From positions 2,526,501 to 2,590,500 of the forward strand of contig CP085928.1 in assembly GCA_020735665.1 (NCBI GenBank): a DNA stretch of 64,000 nucleotides, in the 5' to 3' direction. Of this stretch, positions 19,092 through 29,244 are shown one piece after another (position 1 is the stretch's first letter; each line of letters starts with the position of its first letter). Made by a program: the position numbers and the translations under genes. The notes under the pieces are model-generated. The model ran no database searches and was not told the DNA's origin. It worked only from the letters and a program-made list of their open reading frames with translations. Source of the stretch: Lachnospiraceae bacterium GAM79. GTDB taxonomy: Bacteria; Bacillota; Clostridia; Lachnospirales; Lachnospiraceae.

Positions 19092-19102
19092 CTTGTCCTC
19101 CT

Positions 19103-19315
19103 TTATGGAACGGGATCATATCCTCCTTTAGAAAAAGGATTACATCTAAGTATTCTCCATACAGCCAGGAGGCCACCTTTTATCACTCCATACTTTTCCA
19201 AAGCTTCGATCGCATATTGTGAACAGGTTGGAAAATACTTGCAGGTAGGATGTCCTTTTAACATGGACAAATACCTTTGATAAAATCTGATTAAACCAAT
19301 TAACATTCTTTTCAT
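19103..19315 (-). CDS. yidD: Membrane protein insertion efficiency factor YidD
   Basis: A 70-residue YidD protein with the diagnostic cysteine-containing core [15 protein letters not shown] and the C-terminal [13 protein letters not shown]. It is thought to act at the inner face of the membrane near YidC. It starts two bases after the rnpA stop and is followed 11 bases later by yidC. Confidence 0.95.
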   Translation of the reverse strand: MKRMLIGLIRFYQRYLSMLKGHPTCKYFPTCSQYAIEALEKYGVIKGGLLAVWRILRCNPFSKGGYDPVP

Positions 19316-19317
19316 TT

Positions 19318-19671
19318 TTAATTTTCACCATCTCTGACTAGCGTCAGTTTCTTCAGCCTGAACAGATGCATCATAGCACTTTCTATCTCATGATACCCTT
19401 TGTCCTTCGCTGTTGTTCTGGCAACGAACACAATGTCATAACCACTGCGGATACAGTCTTTGTTTAATCGATAAGCTTCTCTAATCAATCTGGTTACCTT
19501 GTGTCTCACCACACTGTTACCAACTTTTTTACTAACAGAGATTCCAAGTCTATTGTATTCCAAGCTGTTGGCTCTCAGATACATAACTAAATATTTATTG
19601 GCCACCGAATCCTTTGTGTTATAAACACTGCCAAACTCTCTGCTGTTTTTTAACGTAATAAAATTACTCAT
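19318..19671 (-). CDS. rnpA: Ribonuclease P protein component
   Basis: A 117-residue basic cofactor of the RNase P ribozyme, which trims tRNA 5' leaders. The conserved [21 protein letters not shown] segment has the family RNxxKR-type basic helix at about 48-68. It sits between rpmH and yidD in the universal gene order. Confidence 0.95.
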   Translation of the reverse strand: MSNFITLKNSREFGSVYNTKDSVANKYLVMYLRANSLEYNRLGISVSKKVGNSVVRHKVTRLIREAYRLNKDCIRSGYDIVFVARTTAKDKGYHEIESAMMHLFRLKKLTLVRDGEN

Positions 19672-19734
19672 AACATAACCACCAAATCATTGATTGAAAA
19701 TTAGAAAAACTAAAAAAGGCCACAACCTTGTGAC

Positions 19735-19869
19735 CTATGCTGATAATTTCTTTCTACCCTTAGCTCGTCTAGCGGCCAGTACCTTTCTGCCATTAGCAGT
19801 ACTCATTCTCTTTCTGAAACCATGTACTTTTGATCTCTGTCTCTTCTTAGGCTGGAAAGTCATCTTCAT
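19735..19869 (-). CDS. rpmH: 50S ribosomal protein L34
   Basis: A 44-residue protein beginning [18 protein letters not shown] and ending AKGRKKLSA, which is L34 at its exact usual length. The reverse-strand RBS AGGAGGTG lies 7 bases before the ATG. It is the first gene of the operon leading away from oriC; its promoter must lie in the origin region between it and dnaA. Confidence 0.97.
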   Translation of the reverse strand: MKMTFQPKKRQRSKVHGFRKRMSTANGRKVLAARRAKGRKKLSA

Positions 19870-19904
19870 ATCTATACACCTCCTTTAATTATTATGACCA
19901 TGAT

Positions 19905-19913
19905 TTATCCACA
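19905..19913 (+). promoter_or_regulatory. DnaA box in rpmH leader
   Basis: Perfect TTATCCACA, 36 bases upstream of rpmH, at the left edge of oriC. Confidence 0.85.
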
Positions 19914-20197
19914 TCCATTCGTTTCCTCTGTTTATAACAGACTCGGACGAACACATGTAGATACCTACAAAGTCCTTGCATATTATAAATAAATAACCAC
20001 ATACAGTCAAGTTTTTTTTGAATATTTCCTTTAAAATCAAGGGTTTTTACACTATAAAATACTTAGTTAGAAAAATGTGATTTTTTATTTTTCAAAAATT
20101 GGTGTACATATAATTTTCAAATACAAAATCTTGTGGTTTTTCTTTCTTTTCACATTTATCCATTGATATGTACTTTACCATAATCAATTTACATAAT

Positions 20198-20231
20198 GTT
20201 ATCCACAAATTGTTAATAACATGTGGATAAC
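20198..20231. promoter_or_regulatory. Inverted pair of DnaA boxes
   Basis: GTTATCCACA (20198-20207) and TGTGGATAAC (20222-20231) are perfect inverted copies separated by 14 bases. They are consensus DnaA-binding sites in the origin upstream of dnaA and may also serve autoregulation of dnaA. Confidence 0.88.
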
Positions 20232-20462
20232 ATCTGGATTTGTTGTTTTCATTCTTACATAAATCCATATTTTATCTTATTTTTTGATGTTCACAATTTA
20301 TTAGGTAACATTTTTATTACTTAACATAACAATACTTTTTCATAATTATTATGTAACTTATTTTCAACCTTTTACAAAACGATTTCCATCCATAATGCAA
20401 AATGAGTTTCTTCCTATTATATAGAAAATTTTTATCATATGTCTGTCTGAGGGTAATAAAAC

Positions 20463-20491
20463 TTGAAAAAATGGTCATTTTATTATAAGAT
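20463..20491 (+). promoter_or_regulatory. Candidate sigma-A promoter of dnaA
   Basis: TTGAAA (20463-20468), a 17-base spacer, then TAAGAT (20486-20491), about 70 bases before the dnaA start. The -10 matches consensus at four of six positions. No mapping evidence. Confidence 0.4.
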
Positions 20492-20559
20492 ATAAATACG
20501 TGGTTCTATGCCTATAACTCCATAGATACAACGAATGGACTGAAAGGATTTTCATAAAA

Positions 20560-21924
20560 ATGAAAGAATTGATATTATCAAAATGGGACGAGATTCTCTC
20601 CCTTCTTGAGACTGAACATGGATTATCCCATATCGTTATTAATACATGGATAAAACCTTTGAAGTTATATTCTGTCGAAGGAAAAAAATTGTATTTCACA
20701 ATTGACGAGCAGATGGGAGCAAGGGGCATAGAATTTATCAACAAGAAAATGTACGATATGTTTCTGGTTACTTCTATAAGAGAAGTTCTTCAGGATGATT
20801 CTATCGAAGTTGTCATTGATCTTGAAAGTAACCTCAAAAACGATTCAAAAGAAATCGTCACATCTGAGGAATACAACGAGGCAATTACAAAAAGCAATCT
20901 TTACCCAAAATATACATTTGAAACATTTGTAGTAGGTGAGAGTAACAAACTCGCCCATGCAACATGTCTGGCTGTCGCAGATTCACCGGGACTGGATAAA
21001 TTCAATCCACTATTCTTATATGGTGGGGCAGGTCTTGGAAAGACACATCTGATGCAGTCGATTGCACATTATATATTACAACATAATAAGAATATGAAAG
21101 TTCTCTACGTTCCATCTAACAAATTCACAAATGAGATCGTAGAAGCAATCAAGAAAAATAAGACAGATGAATTTCGGGAAAAATACAGAACCGTCGATGT
21201 ATTACTTATCGATGATATTCAATACCTGATTGGTAAAGAGAGTACCCAGCAGGAATTTTTTGATACCTTCAATGCACTTCATGATGAAGGTAAGCAGATC
21301 ATCCTGTCTTCAGATAAACCACCAAAAGAGATCAAAACTCTGGAAGAACGTTTTCGTTCCAGATTTGAATGGGGTGTACCGATCGATATTCATGCTCCTG
21401 ATTACGAGACAAGAATGGCGATTCTTAAAAACAAAGTAGAGATGAACGGTTATAAAAATATCAGTGATAACATTCTCGAATATATTGCTAATAATGTTAC
21501 CTATAATGTAAGAGAACTGGAAGGTGCATTGAACAAGATCAGTGTATATGCCGAACTTGGAAATGTCACAATAACCGAAGATCTTGCAAAGAACATATTA
21601 AAAGACATGATATCCAAGGAAACCAATGTAGCTATTACACCTGATCTTATCATTAATACGGTTTCCGAACATTTAAATATAAGTGTAGATGATATCAAAT
21701 CTTCCAAACGTAGTCAGGATGTTGCAAATGCAAGGCAAATATCCATGTATCTCTGCCGTAAGTTTACAACTAAAGGACTCAAAACAATCGGTGATGTATT
21801 TGGAGGAAAAGATCATTCCACTGTATTAAGCAACATAAAGAGAGTAGAGGAAAGAATAGCAAATGATCCTGAATATGCTGAAACCATTGATGTGATCATG
21901 AAAAAGCTAAGTCCTCACAGCTGA
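20560..21924 (+). CDS. dnaA: Chromosomal replication initiator DnaA
   Basis: A 454-residue AAA+ initiator that binds DnaA boxes and DnaA-trios and melts oriC. Domain I is about 1-85, a short linker follows, then domain III with Walker A GGAGLGKTHLM and Walker B VLLIDDIQYL. The C-terminal domain IV HTH carries the signature GGKDHSTVLSNIK. RBS GAAAGGA precedes the ATG. It is flanked by both halves of oriC. Confidence 0.98.
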   Translation: MKELILSKWDEILSLLETEHGLSHIVINTWIKPLKLYSVEGKKLYFTIDEQMGARGIEFINKKMYDMFLVTSIREVLQDDSIEVVIDLESNLKNDSKEIVTSEEYNEAITKSNLYPKYTFETFVVGESNKLAHATCLAVADSPGLDKFNPLFLYGGAGLGKTHLMQSIAHYILQHNKNMKVLYVPSNKFTNEIVEAIKKNKTDEFREKYRTVDVLLIDDIQYLIGKESTQQEFFDTFNALHDEGKQIILSSDKPPKEIKTLEERFRSRFEWGVPIDIHAPDYETRMAILKNKVEMNGYKNISDNILEYIANNVTYNVRELEGALNKISVYAELGNVTITEDLAKNILKDMISKETNVAITPDLIINTVSEHLNISVDDIKSSKRSQDVANARQISMYLCRKFTTKGLKTIGDVFGGKDHSTVLSNIKRVEERIANDPEYAETIDVIMKKLSPHS

Positions 21925-21935
21925 TGTTAATTAAA

Positions 21936-21944
21936 TGTGGATGA
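21936..21944 (-). promoter_or_regulatory. Near-consensus DnaA box after dnaA
   Basis: TGTGGATGA on the plus strand, that is TCATCCACA on the minus strand, one mismatch from consensus, in the dnaA-dnaN spacer. Confidence 0.5.
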
Positions 21945-22001
21945 ATGTATGTAATAGTATTATGAAATGTTAGTATCTGACAATTCATTCAATTCAAACG
22001 A

Positions 22002-22043
22002 TTTTTAAATGTTAAAAACCTCCATTAAATTAACATTTAAAAA
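22002..22043. repeat. AT-rich inverted repeat in the dnaA-dnaN spacer
   Basis: TTTTTAAATGTTAA (22002-22015) pairs perfectly with TTAACATTTAAAAA (22030-22043) across a 14-base loop. There is no T-tract after it, so it may be an origin structural element or a weak dnaA terminator. Confidence 0.55.
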
Positions 22044-22110
22044 GAGCCTCATTAACATAGTCACATAATTAGTTTTATTATATTTTATAATGGGTTTTAA
22101 GAGTTTCAAC

Positions 22111-22144
22111 AAATCCACACCTACTACTACTATTATTACTACTT
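22111..22144 (+). promoter_or_regulatory. oriC: oriC basal unwinding element: DnaA box-like site plus DnaA-trios
   Basis: AAATCCACA (22111-22119, two mismatches from consensus) is followed after one base by consecutive triplets CTA x4, TTA x2, CTA, CTT (22121-22144). An AT-only stretch then leads to dnaN. This is the arrangement described for the Bacillus subtilis basal unwinding system, where DnaA assembles on 3'-GAT/AAT-5' trios to melt DNA. It marks the probable strand-opening site. Confidence 0.8.
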
Positions 22145-22196
22145 TAATTATTAAATATATATATGGAATCAAACCGGGAAAGGAGTTATAAACAAA

Positions 22197-23303
22197 ATGA
22201 AGATTTCGTGTATGAAGGGAAAATTGATGCAGGGAATAAGTAATGTATCAAAAGCTGTATCTACAAAAACCACACATCCAATTCTTTCATGTATCTTTAT
22301 AGAAGCTGAAAATGGAAATATCAAACTTACAGCAAATGACATGGAGATTGGTATTGAATCATATGTTGAAGGAACTGTTATTGAGGAAGGAAAGGTTGCT
22401 ATCGAAGCAAAACTTTTATCCGATATTGTTCGTAAGTTACCTGACAGCGAGATACATATGGAGACAAATGAAGATTTTAAGACAACTATAAAATGTGAGA
22501 AATCATTATTTACAATTGCCGGAAAGTCAGGAGAGGATTTTTCCAGTCTTCCTGTTGTAGAGAAATCTAAATTTATAACTATTTCGCAGTTTACATTGAG
22601 AGAAATCATTAACCAGACAATTTTTTCTATTTCAGACAGTGAATACAATAATGTTATGACAGGTGAGTTATTTGAAGTTTCAAATAATCGTCTTCGTGTA
22701 GTAGCAATTGATGGTCATAGAATTGCTATTCGTAACGTTGAACTTAAGAATGAAAGTGAAGATGTAAAGGTTATTGTTCCAGGGAAGGCACTCAGTTATA
22801 TAAGTAAGATTGTAAGTGGTGGAGTAGATGATGATGTAAATATCTACTTTGCAGATAACAATATATTATTTGAATTTGATCGGACAAAGGTTGTATCCCG
22901 TCTGGTAGAAGGTGAATTCTTCAGAATCGATAATATGCTAAATGTAGATTATCAGATTAAGTTTACAATCAACAAGAGAGAGTTTCTTGACTGTCTGGAT
23001 CGTTCTTCTCTTCTGATCAAAGAATCAGATAAGAAGCCTATCAAACTTACGATCGAGGATAATATGTTATATTTGAAGATTGATTCTCTGATAGGTTCCA
23101 TGAATGAAGAGATTGAGATTCATAAAGAGGGAAACAATATTATCATCGGATTTAATCCAAAGTTTTTAATGGATGCGATCCGTGCAATTGAAGATGATGA
23201 TATTACAATATATATGAATAATACAAAATCACCTTGCGTAATAAAGGATGAAGAAGAGAGTTATATTTATCTGATTCTTCCAATGGGTATCGGAAGCAGA
23301 TAA
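22197..23303 (+). CDS. dnaN: DNA polymerase III beta subunit (sliding clamp)
   Basis: A 368-residue clamp that dimerises round DNA and tethers polymerase and other partners through its hydrophobic cleft. It has three similar clamp domains of about 120 residues. Recognisable segments are MKISCMKGKLMQGISNV, VAIDGHRIAIR and the C-terminal LPMGIGSR (family ending near PMR/PLR). RBS GGAAAGGAG precedes the start. Confidence 0.97.
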   Translation: MKISCMKGKLMQGISNVSKAVSTKTTHPILSCIFIEAENGNIKLTANDMEIGIESYVEGTVIEEGKVAIEAKLLSDIVRKLPDSEIHMETNEDFKTTIKCEKSLFTIAGKSGEDFSSLPVVEKSKFITISQFTLREIINQTIFSISDSEYNNVMTGELFEVSNNRLRVVAIDGHRIAIRNVELKNESEDVKVIVPGKALSYISKIVSGGVDDDVNIYFADNNILFEFDRTKVVSRLVEGEFFRIDNMLNVDYQIKFTINKREFLDCLDRSSLLIKESDKKPIKLTIEDNMLYLKIDSLIGSMNEEIEIHKEGNNIIIGFNPKFLMDAIRAIEDDDITIYMNNTKSPCVIKDEEESYIYLILPMGIGSR

Positions 23304-23326
23304 TCCGGGATTGGAGATAAGAAAAA

Positions 23327-23536
23327 ATGGAAATAATCAAGCTGAGAGATGAATTTATAAAACTGGGTCAGGCATTAAAGGCAGCCGGTTTTGTAGAGTC
23401 AGGAGTAGAAGCAAAAGAGGTTATATCTCAGGGTCTTGTCATCGTAAACGGTGAGATAGAGACCAGAAGAGGAAAAAAACTGTATGATGGAGACGAAGTA
23501 GAATTTGATGGAGATAAGATAAGTATCCAGAAATAA
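23327..23536 (+). CDS. yaaA: S4-domain RNA-binding protein, YaaA/RlbA type
   Basis: A 69-residue S4 domain protein with the core QALKAAGFVESGVEAKEVI, followed by VNGEIETRRGKKLYDGDEVEF. This small gene sits between dnaN and recF in most Firmicutes. It probably binds structured RNA such as rRNA; the precise role is unsettled. Confidence 0.92.
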   Translation: MEIIKLRDEFIKLGQALKAAGFVESGVEAKEVISQGLVIVNGEIETRRGKKLYDGDEVEFDGDKISIQK

Positions 23537-23562
23537 TTCTATATGTGTGGCTGGTAGATAGT

Positions 23563-24645
23563 ATGTATGTAGAATCACTGAATATTAACAACTATAGAAA
23601 TTATGATGAATTATTCATCACATTCGATAAGAATACAAATATCTTATATGGTGATAATGCACAGGGAAAGACAAATATATTGGAATCTATCTATATGGCA
23701 GCCACAACCAAGTCTCACCGCGGAAGTAAGGATCGGGAAATAATAAAAATAGGCGAAGAAGAGTCACATATACGTCTTTGCATTAAAAAAAGTGATATAA
23801 GTCATAGAATAGATATGCATTTGCGTAAAAACAAGAATAAAGGAGTTGCAATAGACGGACTTCCCATCAGACGTACAACAGAACTCTTTGGTTTATTAAA
23901 TGTGATATTTTTCTCGCCGGAGGATTTATCTATCATAAAAAACGGTCCTTCTGAAAGAAGAAGGTTTCTGGATCTGGAATTATGTCAGTTGAGCAGATTA
24001 TATTATCAGAACCTTTCATCTTATTCGAAAATATTGAATCAGAGAAATAATCTTTTAAAGCAGATTGTCTATAATAAGAGTCTGATGGATACCTTAGATG
24101 TATGGAATATCCAGTTAGTAGATTATGGAAAAAAAGTTATAAAAGAAAGACAAAATTTTATAATGATGTTAAATAATCTGATAGGAGAGATTCATTCGAA
24201 GCTTACTTCCGGAAAAGAAAAGCTGGAAATTATATATGATAAGAATGTAAGTGAAGATGAATTTGAAAAGGTACTGGCAGACAAGGTTCATGTCGATCTG
24301 AATTATATGAGTACCCAGACAGGACCTCACAGAGATGATATCATGTTTATGATAAACGGAATCGATGCGAGAAGATTCGGATCGCAGGGACAGCAAAGAA
24401 CAGTTGCTCTTTCTCTTAAAATAGCGGAGATAAAGCTGGTAAAGAATATTATAAATGATAATCCGATATTGCTTTTGGATGATGTTATGTCAGAGCTTGA
24501 CAGCAGCAGAAGAGAAGCTTTGTTAGAGGAGATCAAAGATATTCAGACAATTATAACCTGTACGGGTTATGATGATTTTATAAAAGAACAAGTAGTGATC
24601 AATAATGTGTATCATGTTATAAACGGAACTGTAAAAAAAATATAA
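23563..24645 (+). CDS. recF: DNA replication and repair protein RecF
   Basis: An SMC-like ATPase that helps load RecA at gaps. Walker A is [11 protein letters not shown], the ABC signature region is [15 protein letters not shown], and Walker B is [12 protein letters not shown]. With the ATG at 23563 the protein is 360 residues and begins [15 protein letters not shown], matching family N-termini. A GTG six codons earlier (23545) is open but lacks a ribosome binding site, so I prefer 23563. Normal length for the family. Confidence 0.95.
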   Translation: MYVESLNINNYRNYDELFITFDKNTNILYGDNAQGKTNILESIYMAATTKSHRGSKDREIIKIGEEESHIRLCIKKSDISHRIDMHLRKNKNKGVAIDGLPIRRTTELFGLLNVIFFSPEDLSIIKNGPSERRRFLDLELCQLSRLYYQNLSSYSKILNQRNNLLKQIVYNKSLMDTLDVWNIQLVDYGKKVIKERQNFIMMLNNLIGEIHSKLTSGKEKLEIIYDKNVSEDEFEKVLADKVHVDLNYMSTQTGPHRDDIMFMINGIDARRFGSQGQQRTVALSLKIAEIKLVKNIINDNPILLLDDVMSELDSSRREALLEEIKDIQTIITCTGYDDFIKEQVVINNVYHVINGTVKKI

Positions 24646-24680
24646 GTTTCGTGTGTTGTGGAATATTAAGGAGGAAAAAA

Positions 24681-26597
24681 ATGTCAAATAATTATGATGC
24701 TGAACAGATACAGGTTCTGGAAGGACTTGAGGCTGTCAGAAAAAGACCGGGAATGTACATAGGAAGTACGTCTACAAGAGGATTGCATCATCTTGTTTAT
24801 GAGATTGTCGATAATTCCGTAGATGAAGCTCTGGCTGGTTATTGTAATCACATAGAAGTTTTTATTAACCCTGATAATTCCATAACGGTTGTTGATAATG
24901 GACGTGGTATCCCTGTAGGTATTCAGGAGAAGACCGGAAAGTCTGCATTGGAAGTAGTATTTACCGTTCTTCATGCCGGTGGTAAGTTCGGTGGTGGAGG
25001 ATATAAAGTATCCGGTGGTCTTCATGGTGTAGGTGCTTCTGTTGTAAATGCTCTTTCCGAATGGTTAGAGGTTGAAGTTACAAGAGATGGTCATGTATAT
25101 AAGCAGACCTATAAGCGCGGTAATGTTGACAGTACATTACAAATCATTGCGGATGCACCGGAAGATAAATCCGGAACAAAGGTAACATTTCTTCCGGATA
25201 AGACGATTTTTGATGACTGGATCTATGATTATGATACTTTAAGAACACGACTTCGTGAGACTGCATTTCTCACAAAAGGTTTAAAAATAACATTGACAGA
25301 TCTTCGTGTAGATCCGCCAAAGGAACGTCATTTCCATTATGAGGGCGGTATCAAAGAGTTTGTTGAATATATGAACAGACACAGAGAAGCACTCTATGAT
25401 AAGGTAATCTACTGTGAAGGACTTAAGGACGGTGTGTATGTAGAAGTAGCAATGCAGCATAACGATTCTTACAATGAAATGATACACAGTTATGTAAACA
25501 ATATTAATACACCGGAGGGTGGTACACATTTAACAGGTTTCAAATCAGCTATTACTAAAATATTCAATGATTATGCCAGAAAGAATAATCTGTTAAAAGA
25601 AAAAGAGGATAATCTGTCCGGTGAAGATCTGCGAGAAGGTATGTCTGCGATAGTATCTGTAAAGATCGGTGAACCTCAGTTTGAAGGTCAGACAAAGCAG
25701 AAGCTTGGTAATTCAGAAGTAAGACCTGTTGTGGAAAATATCGTAAGTGAACAGCTTACCTACTTCTTAGAGCAAAATCCGAATATAGCAAAAATAATTA
25801 TAAATAAATCTGTGATGGCACAACGTGCAAGAATCGCAGCAAGAAGAGCCAGAGATGTAGCAAGAAAGGCAAATCTTGCAGATAATATGGCACTTCCCGG
25901 AAAACTTGCAGATTGTTCCGATAAAGATCCGAAGAATTGTGAGATATATATCGTAGAGGGAGATTCCGCCGGTGGTTCTGCAAAGAAAGCTAGATCCCGT
26001 GCAACACAGGCGATACTTCCACTTCGTGGTAAAATATTAAATGTAGAAAAAGCAAGAATTGACAGAATCCTTGAGAATGCCGAGATTAAAGCAATGATCA
26101 CAGCATTCGGTACAGGTATTCATGAAAATTTTGATATTGATAAGCTCAGATATAATAAGATCATCATTATGACGGATGCCGATGTAGATGGTGCTCATAT
26201 CGCAACTCTGCTTCTGACATTCTTCTATCGGTTTATGCCGGATTTGATACGAAAAGGACATGTATATCTGGCACAGCCACCACTTTATAAACTGGAAAAG
26301 AACAAGAAAATCTGGTATGCCTACAGTGATGATGAACTGAACAGTATTCTGAATGAAGTTGGAAGAGATCAGTCAAACAAGATCCAGAGATATAAAGGTC
26401 TTGGAGAAATGGATGCAGAACAGTTATGGGAGACAACCATGGATCCGGAAAAGAGAATTTTATTAAAAGTTGCGATTGATGATGATGATGAATCAGAGAT
26501 TGATATGACCTTTAATGTACTGATGGGAGATAAAGTAGAACCTAGAAGACAGTTCATAGAGACAAATGCCAAGTTCGTTAAGAACCTTGACATTTAA
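24681..26597 (+). CDS. gyrB: DNA gyrase subunit B
   Basis: The ATPase and Toprim subunit of gyrase, 638 residues from the ATG at 24681. That start is chosen because AAGGAGG lies 7 bases before it; the frame is open ten codons further upstream. The GHKL ATPase carries [23 protein letters not shown] and [15 protein letters not shown]. Toprim carries [13 protein letters not shown] and DADVDG, and the tail has [10 protein letters not shown]. gyrA follows after 17 bases. Confidence 0.98.
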   Translation: MSNNYDAEQIQVLEGLEAVRKRPGMYIGSTSTRGLHHLVYEIVDNSVDEALAGYCNHIEVFINPDNSITVVDNGRGIPVGIQEKTGKSALEVVFTVLHAGGKFGGGGYKVSGGLHGVGASVVNALSEWLEVEVTRDGHVYKQTYKRGNVDSTLQIIADAPEDKSGTKVTFLPDKTIFDDWIYDYDTLRTRLRETAFLTKGLKITLTDLRVDPPKERHFHYEGGIKEFVEYMNRHREALYDKVIYCEGLKDGVYVEVAMQHNDSYNEMIHSYVNNINTPEGGTHLTGFKSAITKIFNDYARKNNLLKEKEDNLSGEDLREGMSAIVSVKIGEPQFEGQTKQKLGNSEVRPVVENIVSEQLTYFLEQNPNIAKIIINKSVMAQRARIAARRARDVARKANLADNMALPGKLADCSDKDPKNCEIYIVEGDSAGGSAKKARSRATQAILPLRGKILNVEKARIDRILENAEIKAMITAFGTGIHENFDIDKLRYNKIIIMTDADVDGAHIATLLLTFFYRFMPDLIRKGHVYLAQPPLYKLEKNKKIWYAYSDDELNSILNEVGRDQSNKIQRYKGLGEMDAEQLWETTMDPEKRILLKVAIDDDDESEIDMTFNVLMGDKVEPRRQFIETNAKFVKNLDI

Positions 26598-26614
26598 ACG
26601 AAAGGGAGAAGAAC

Positions 26615-29164
26615 ATGGATGATGATAAGATTTTTGACAAAATAAGTGAAGTCGGACTCAAAAAAACCATGGAGCGGTCTTATATAGATTATGCCATGAG
26701 TGTTATTGCAGCACGAGCACTTCCTGATGTAAGAGATGGCTTGAAGCCTGTTCAGAGAAGAATTCTTCACTCAATGATAGAATTGAACAACGGTCCGGAT
26801 AAGCCACATCGTAAATGTGCCCGTATCGTCGGTGATACCATGGGTAAATATCATCCACATGGAGATAGTTCCATCTATGATGCTCTCGTAAAACTGGCTC
26901 AGGACTGGAATACAAGATATCCATTGGTAGATGGTCATGGTAACTTCGGTTCAGAAGATGGTGATGGCGCTGCTGCGATGCGATACACAGAGGCAAGATT
27001 ATCAAAGATAAGTATGGAAATGTTAGCTGATATCAATAAGGATACAGTAGATTTTGTACCAAACTTTGATGAAACGGAAAAAGAGCCTACGGTACTTCCA
27101 TCACGTTTTCCTAATCTATTAGTAAATGGAACAACGGGTATCGCAGTTGGTATGGCTACAAATATTCCACCACATAATTTAAAGGAAGTAATCGGTGCAA
27201 CCGTAAAAATTATTGATAATCGTATAGAAGAAGACAGAGAAACCTCCATTGACGAGATTATGCAGATCATAAAAGGACCTGATTTTCCTATGGGAGCAGA
27301 GATTCTCGGACATCGTGGAATCAAAGAAGCATACAGAACCGGCCGTGGTAAGATCAAGGTTCGTGCCGTTACAGATATCGAAGCAATGCCAAATGGCAAG
27401 CATAAGATTGTAGTAACGGAGCTTCCATACATGGTAAATAAAGCTTTACTGATCCAGAAAATCGTAGAGCTGGTAAAGACCAAGCGTGTAGAAGGAATCA
27501 CGGATGTAAGAGATGAATCCTCCAGAGAAGGTATCCGTGTTGTCATCGAATTAAAGAAAGATACAAATGCAAATGTACTTTTGAATCAGTTATATAAGCA
27601 TACACAGCTTCAGGATACATTTGGTGTTAATATGCTGGCACTTGTAGATGGTGTTCCAAAGATCTTAAATATTAGCCAGATGCTTGGATATTATCTGAAG
27701 CATCAGGAGGATGTAGTAACCAGACGTACAAAGTATGACCTGAATAAGGCAGAGGAACGGGCACATATTTTAAAGGGATTGTTGATCGCACTCGATAATA
27801 TCGATGAAGTTATCAACATTATCCGTAGTTCTAAGAGTGTACAGGATGCGAAGAATTCATTGATCGAAAGATTCGGACTGACAGAGATTCAGGCACAGGC
27901 AATCGTAGATATGAGACTTCGTGCTCTGACAGGTCTGGAACGCGAGAAGTTAGAGGCAGAATATAAAGAACTGATGGATAAGATCAGTTATTTGAAAGCA
28001 ATCCTTGCAGATGAGAAAAAATTACTCGGAGTTATCAAAGATGAACTTCTTGTTATTTCTCAGAAATATGGTGATGAGAGAAGAACAGCTCTCGGCAGAG
28101 ATGTTGATGAAGTAACAGACGAGGAACTGATAGAGAGAGAAAATATCGTTATAACCATGACAAAGCTTGGTTATATCAAGCGTATGCCGGAAGATATCTT
28201 TAAAGCACAGAACAGAGGTGGAAAAGGTATTCGAGGTATGCAGACGATTGATGAAGATTATATAGAGAGTATGATCGTAACAACGACACATAATTATCTG
28301 ATGTTCTTTACAAATACCGGTCGTGTATATCGTCTGAAGGGATATGAGATACCGGAAGCAGGAAGAACAGCCAGAGGTGTTGCAATCGTTAATCTTCTTC
28401 AACTTCAGGCAGGCGAGAAGATTACAGCAGTTATTCCGTTAAAGAGCTACGAAGATGGTAAATATCTGTTTATGGCAACCAGAAACGGTATGGTTAAGAA
28501 AACAGATATATCAGAATATCAGAATGTCAGAAAGACAGGACTTACAGCTATTGTTCTGCGTGATAATGATGAACTGATCGAAGTGAAAGCAACAAATGGA
28601 GAAGATGATATATTCCTGATCACAAAGAAAGGTATGACAATTCGTTTCAATGAAAAGAATGTCAGACAGACAGGAAGAACTTCCATGGGTGTAAAGGGTA
28701 TTCATCTTGGAAAAGATGATATTGTAATCTCCATGCAGATGAGTTCACAGGGAGAAAAGATTCTGCTTGTTACCGAAAATGGTATGGGTAAGCGGACATT
28801 GATTTCAGAATTTAACGTACAGAACCGTGGTGGTAAAGGTGTTAAATGTTATAAGATTACAGACAAGACAGGTGATCTTGTAGGAGCAAAGATAGTTACC
28901 GATGAGAATGATATTATGATCATTACAACAGAAGGAATCATTATCCGTACAAGCTGTGAAGGAATATCTACACTTGGACGTGTAACCTCCGGTGTAAAGG
29001 TTATCAATCTGAATTATGATAATAATGTCAAGGTAGCATCCATGACAGAAGTACAAAAAGAAGAATTCGACGATGAGAATCCGGAGGGAGAAGGTCCGGA
29101 AGAAACGGAAGATACAGAAGTATCAGAAGAACAGTCATCGGAAGAAACTTCAACAGAAGAATAA
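26615..29164 (+). CDS. gyrA: DNA gyrase subunit A
   Basis: An 849-residue cleavage/wrapping subunit. The active-site region AAAMRYTEARL contains the catalytic tyrosine, and the quinolone-determining region reads HPHGDSSIYDA, with Ser and Asp at the positions usually mutated in resistance. The C-terminal pinwheel has the GyrA-box-like QNRGGKGIRG and a second copy QNRGGKGVKC, which identify gyrase rather than topoisomerase IV. The last 35 residues are extremely acidic (Glu/Thr/Ser), a regulatory-type tail. Confidence 0.98.
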   Translation: MDDDKIFDKISEVGLKKTMERSYIDYAMSVIAARALPDVRDGLKPVQRRILHSMIELNNGPDKPHRKCARIVGDTMGKYHPHGDSSIYDALVKLAQDWNTRYPLVDGHGNFGSEDGDGAAAMRYTEARLSKISMEMLADINKDTVDFVPNFDETEKEPTVLPSRFPNLLVNGTTGIAVGMATNIPPHNLKEVIGATVKIIDNRIEEDRETSIDEIMQIIKGPDFPMGAEILGHRGIKEAYRTGRGKIKVRAVTDIEAMPNGKHKIVVTELPYMVNKALLIQKIVELVKTKRVEGITDVRDESSREGIRVVIELKKDTNANVLLNQLYKHTQLQDTFGVNMLALVDGVPKILNISQMLGYYLKHQEDVVTRRTKYDLNKAEERAHILKGLLIALDNIDEVINIIRSSKSVQDAKNSLIERFGLTEIQAQAIVDMRLRALTGLEREKLEAEYKELMDKISYLKAILADEKKLLGVIKDELLVISQKYGDERRTALGRDVDEVTDEELIERENIVITMTKLGYIKRMPEDIFKAQNRGGKGIRGMQTIDEDYIESMIVTTTHNYLMFFTNTGRVYRLKGYEIPEAGRTARGVAIVNLLQLQAGEKITAVIPLKSYEDGKYLFMATRNGMVKKTDISEYQNVRKTGLTAIVLRDNDELIEVKATNGEDDIFLITKKGMTIRFNEKNVRQTGRTSMGVKGIHLGKDDIVISMQMSSQGEKILLVTENGMGKRTLISEFNVQNRGGKGVKCYKITDKTGDLVGAKIVTDENDIMIITTEGIIIRTSCEGISTLGRVTSGVKVINLNYDNNVKVASMTEVQKEEFDDENPEGEGPEETEDTEVSEEQSSEETSTEE

Positions 29165-29171
29165 TATAAAA

Positions 29172-29202
29172 AATACCGGCTGAATAAAATCAGTCGGTAT
29201 TT
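29172..29202 (+). terminator. Weak terminator after gyrA
   Basis: AATACCGGCTGA (29172-29183) pairs with TCAGTCGGTATT (29190-29201) with one G-T pair; only three T follow. Confidence 0.5.
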
Positions 29203-29244
29203 GTAAAGAAGGTAAAAGTTACTTAATAAAATTGGAGGTGGGAT

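Larger units (their letters stand above)
19914..20559. other. oriC: oriC, left half (rpmH-dnaA intergenic region)
   Basis: 646 bases with no gene, very AT-rich with long A and T tracts. It contains two perfect, inverted DnaA boxes (20199-20207 and 20222-20230) plus near-matches such as TTATCCATT around 20156. Outside the boxes and the dnaA promoter candidate I see no other defined element; 19920-20190 is AT-rich sequence with nothing recognisable. Confidence 0.85.

Noticed and set aside
22169-22648. 159-codon minus-strand frame over the dnaN start
   Set aside because: Antisense shadow of dnaN and its leader, no RBS.
26935-27546. 203-codon minus-strand open frame inside gyrA
   Set aside because: Shadow of the gyrA frame; no ribosome binding site, Ser/Ile-rich low-complexity product with no family resemblance.
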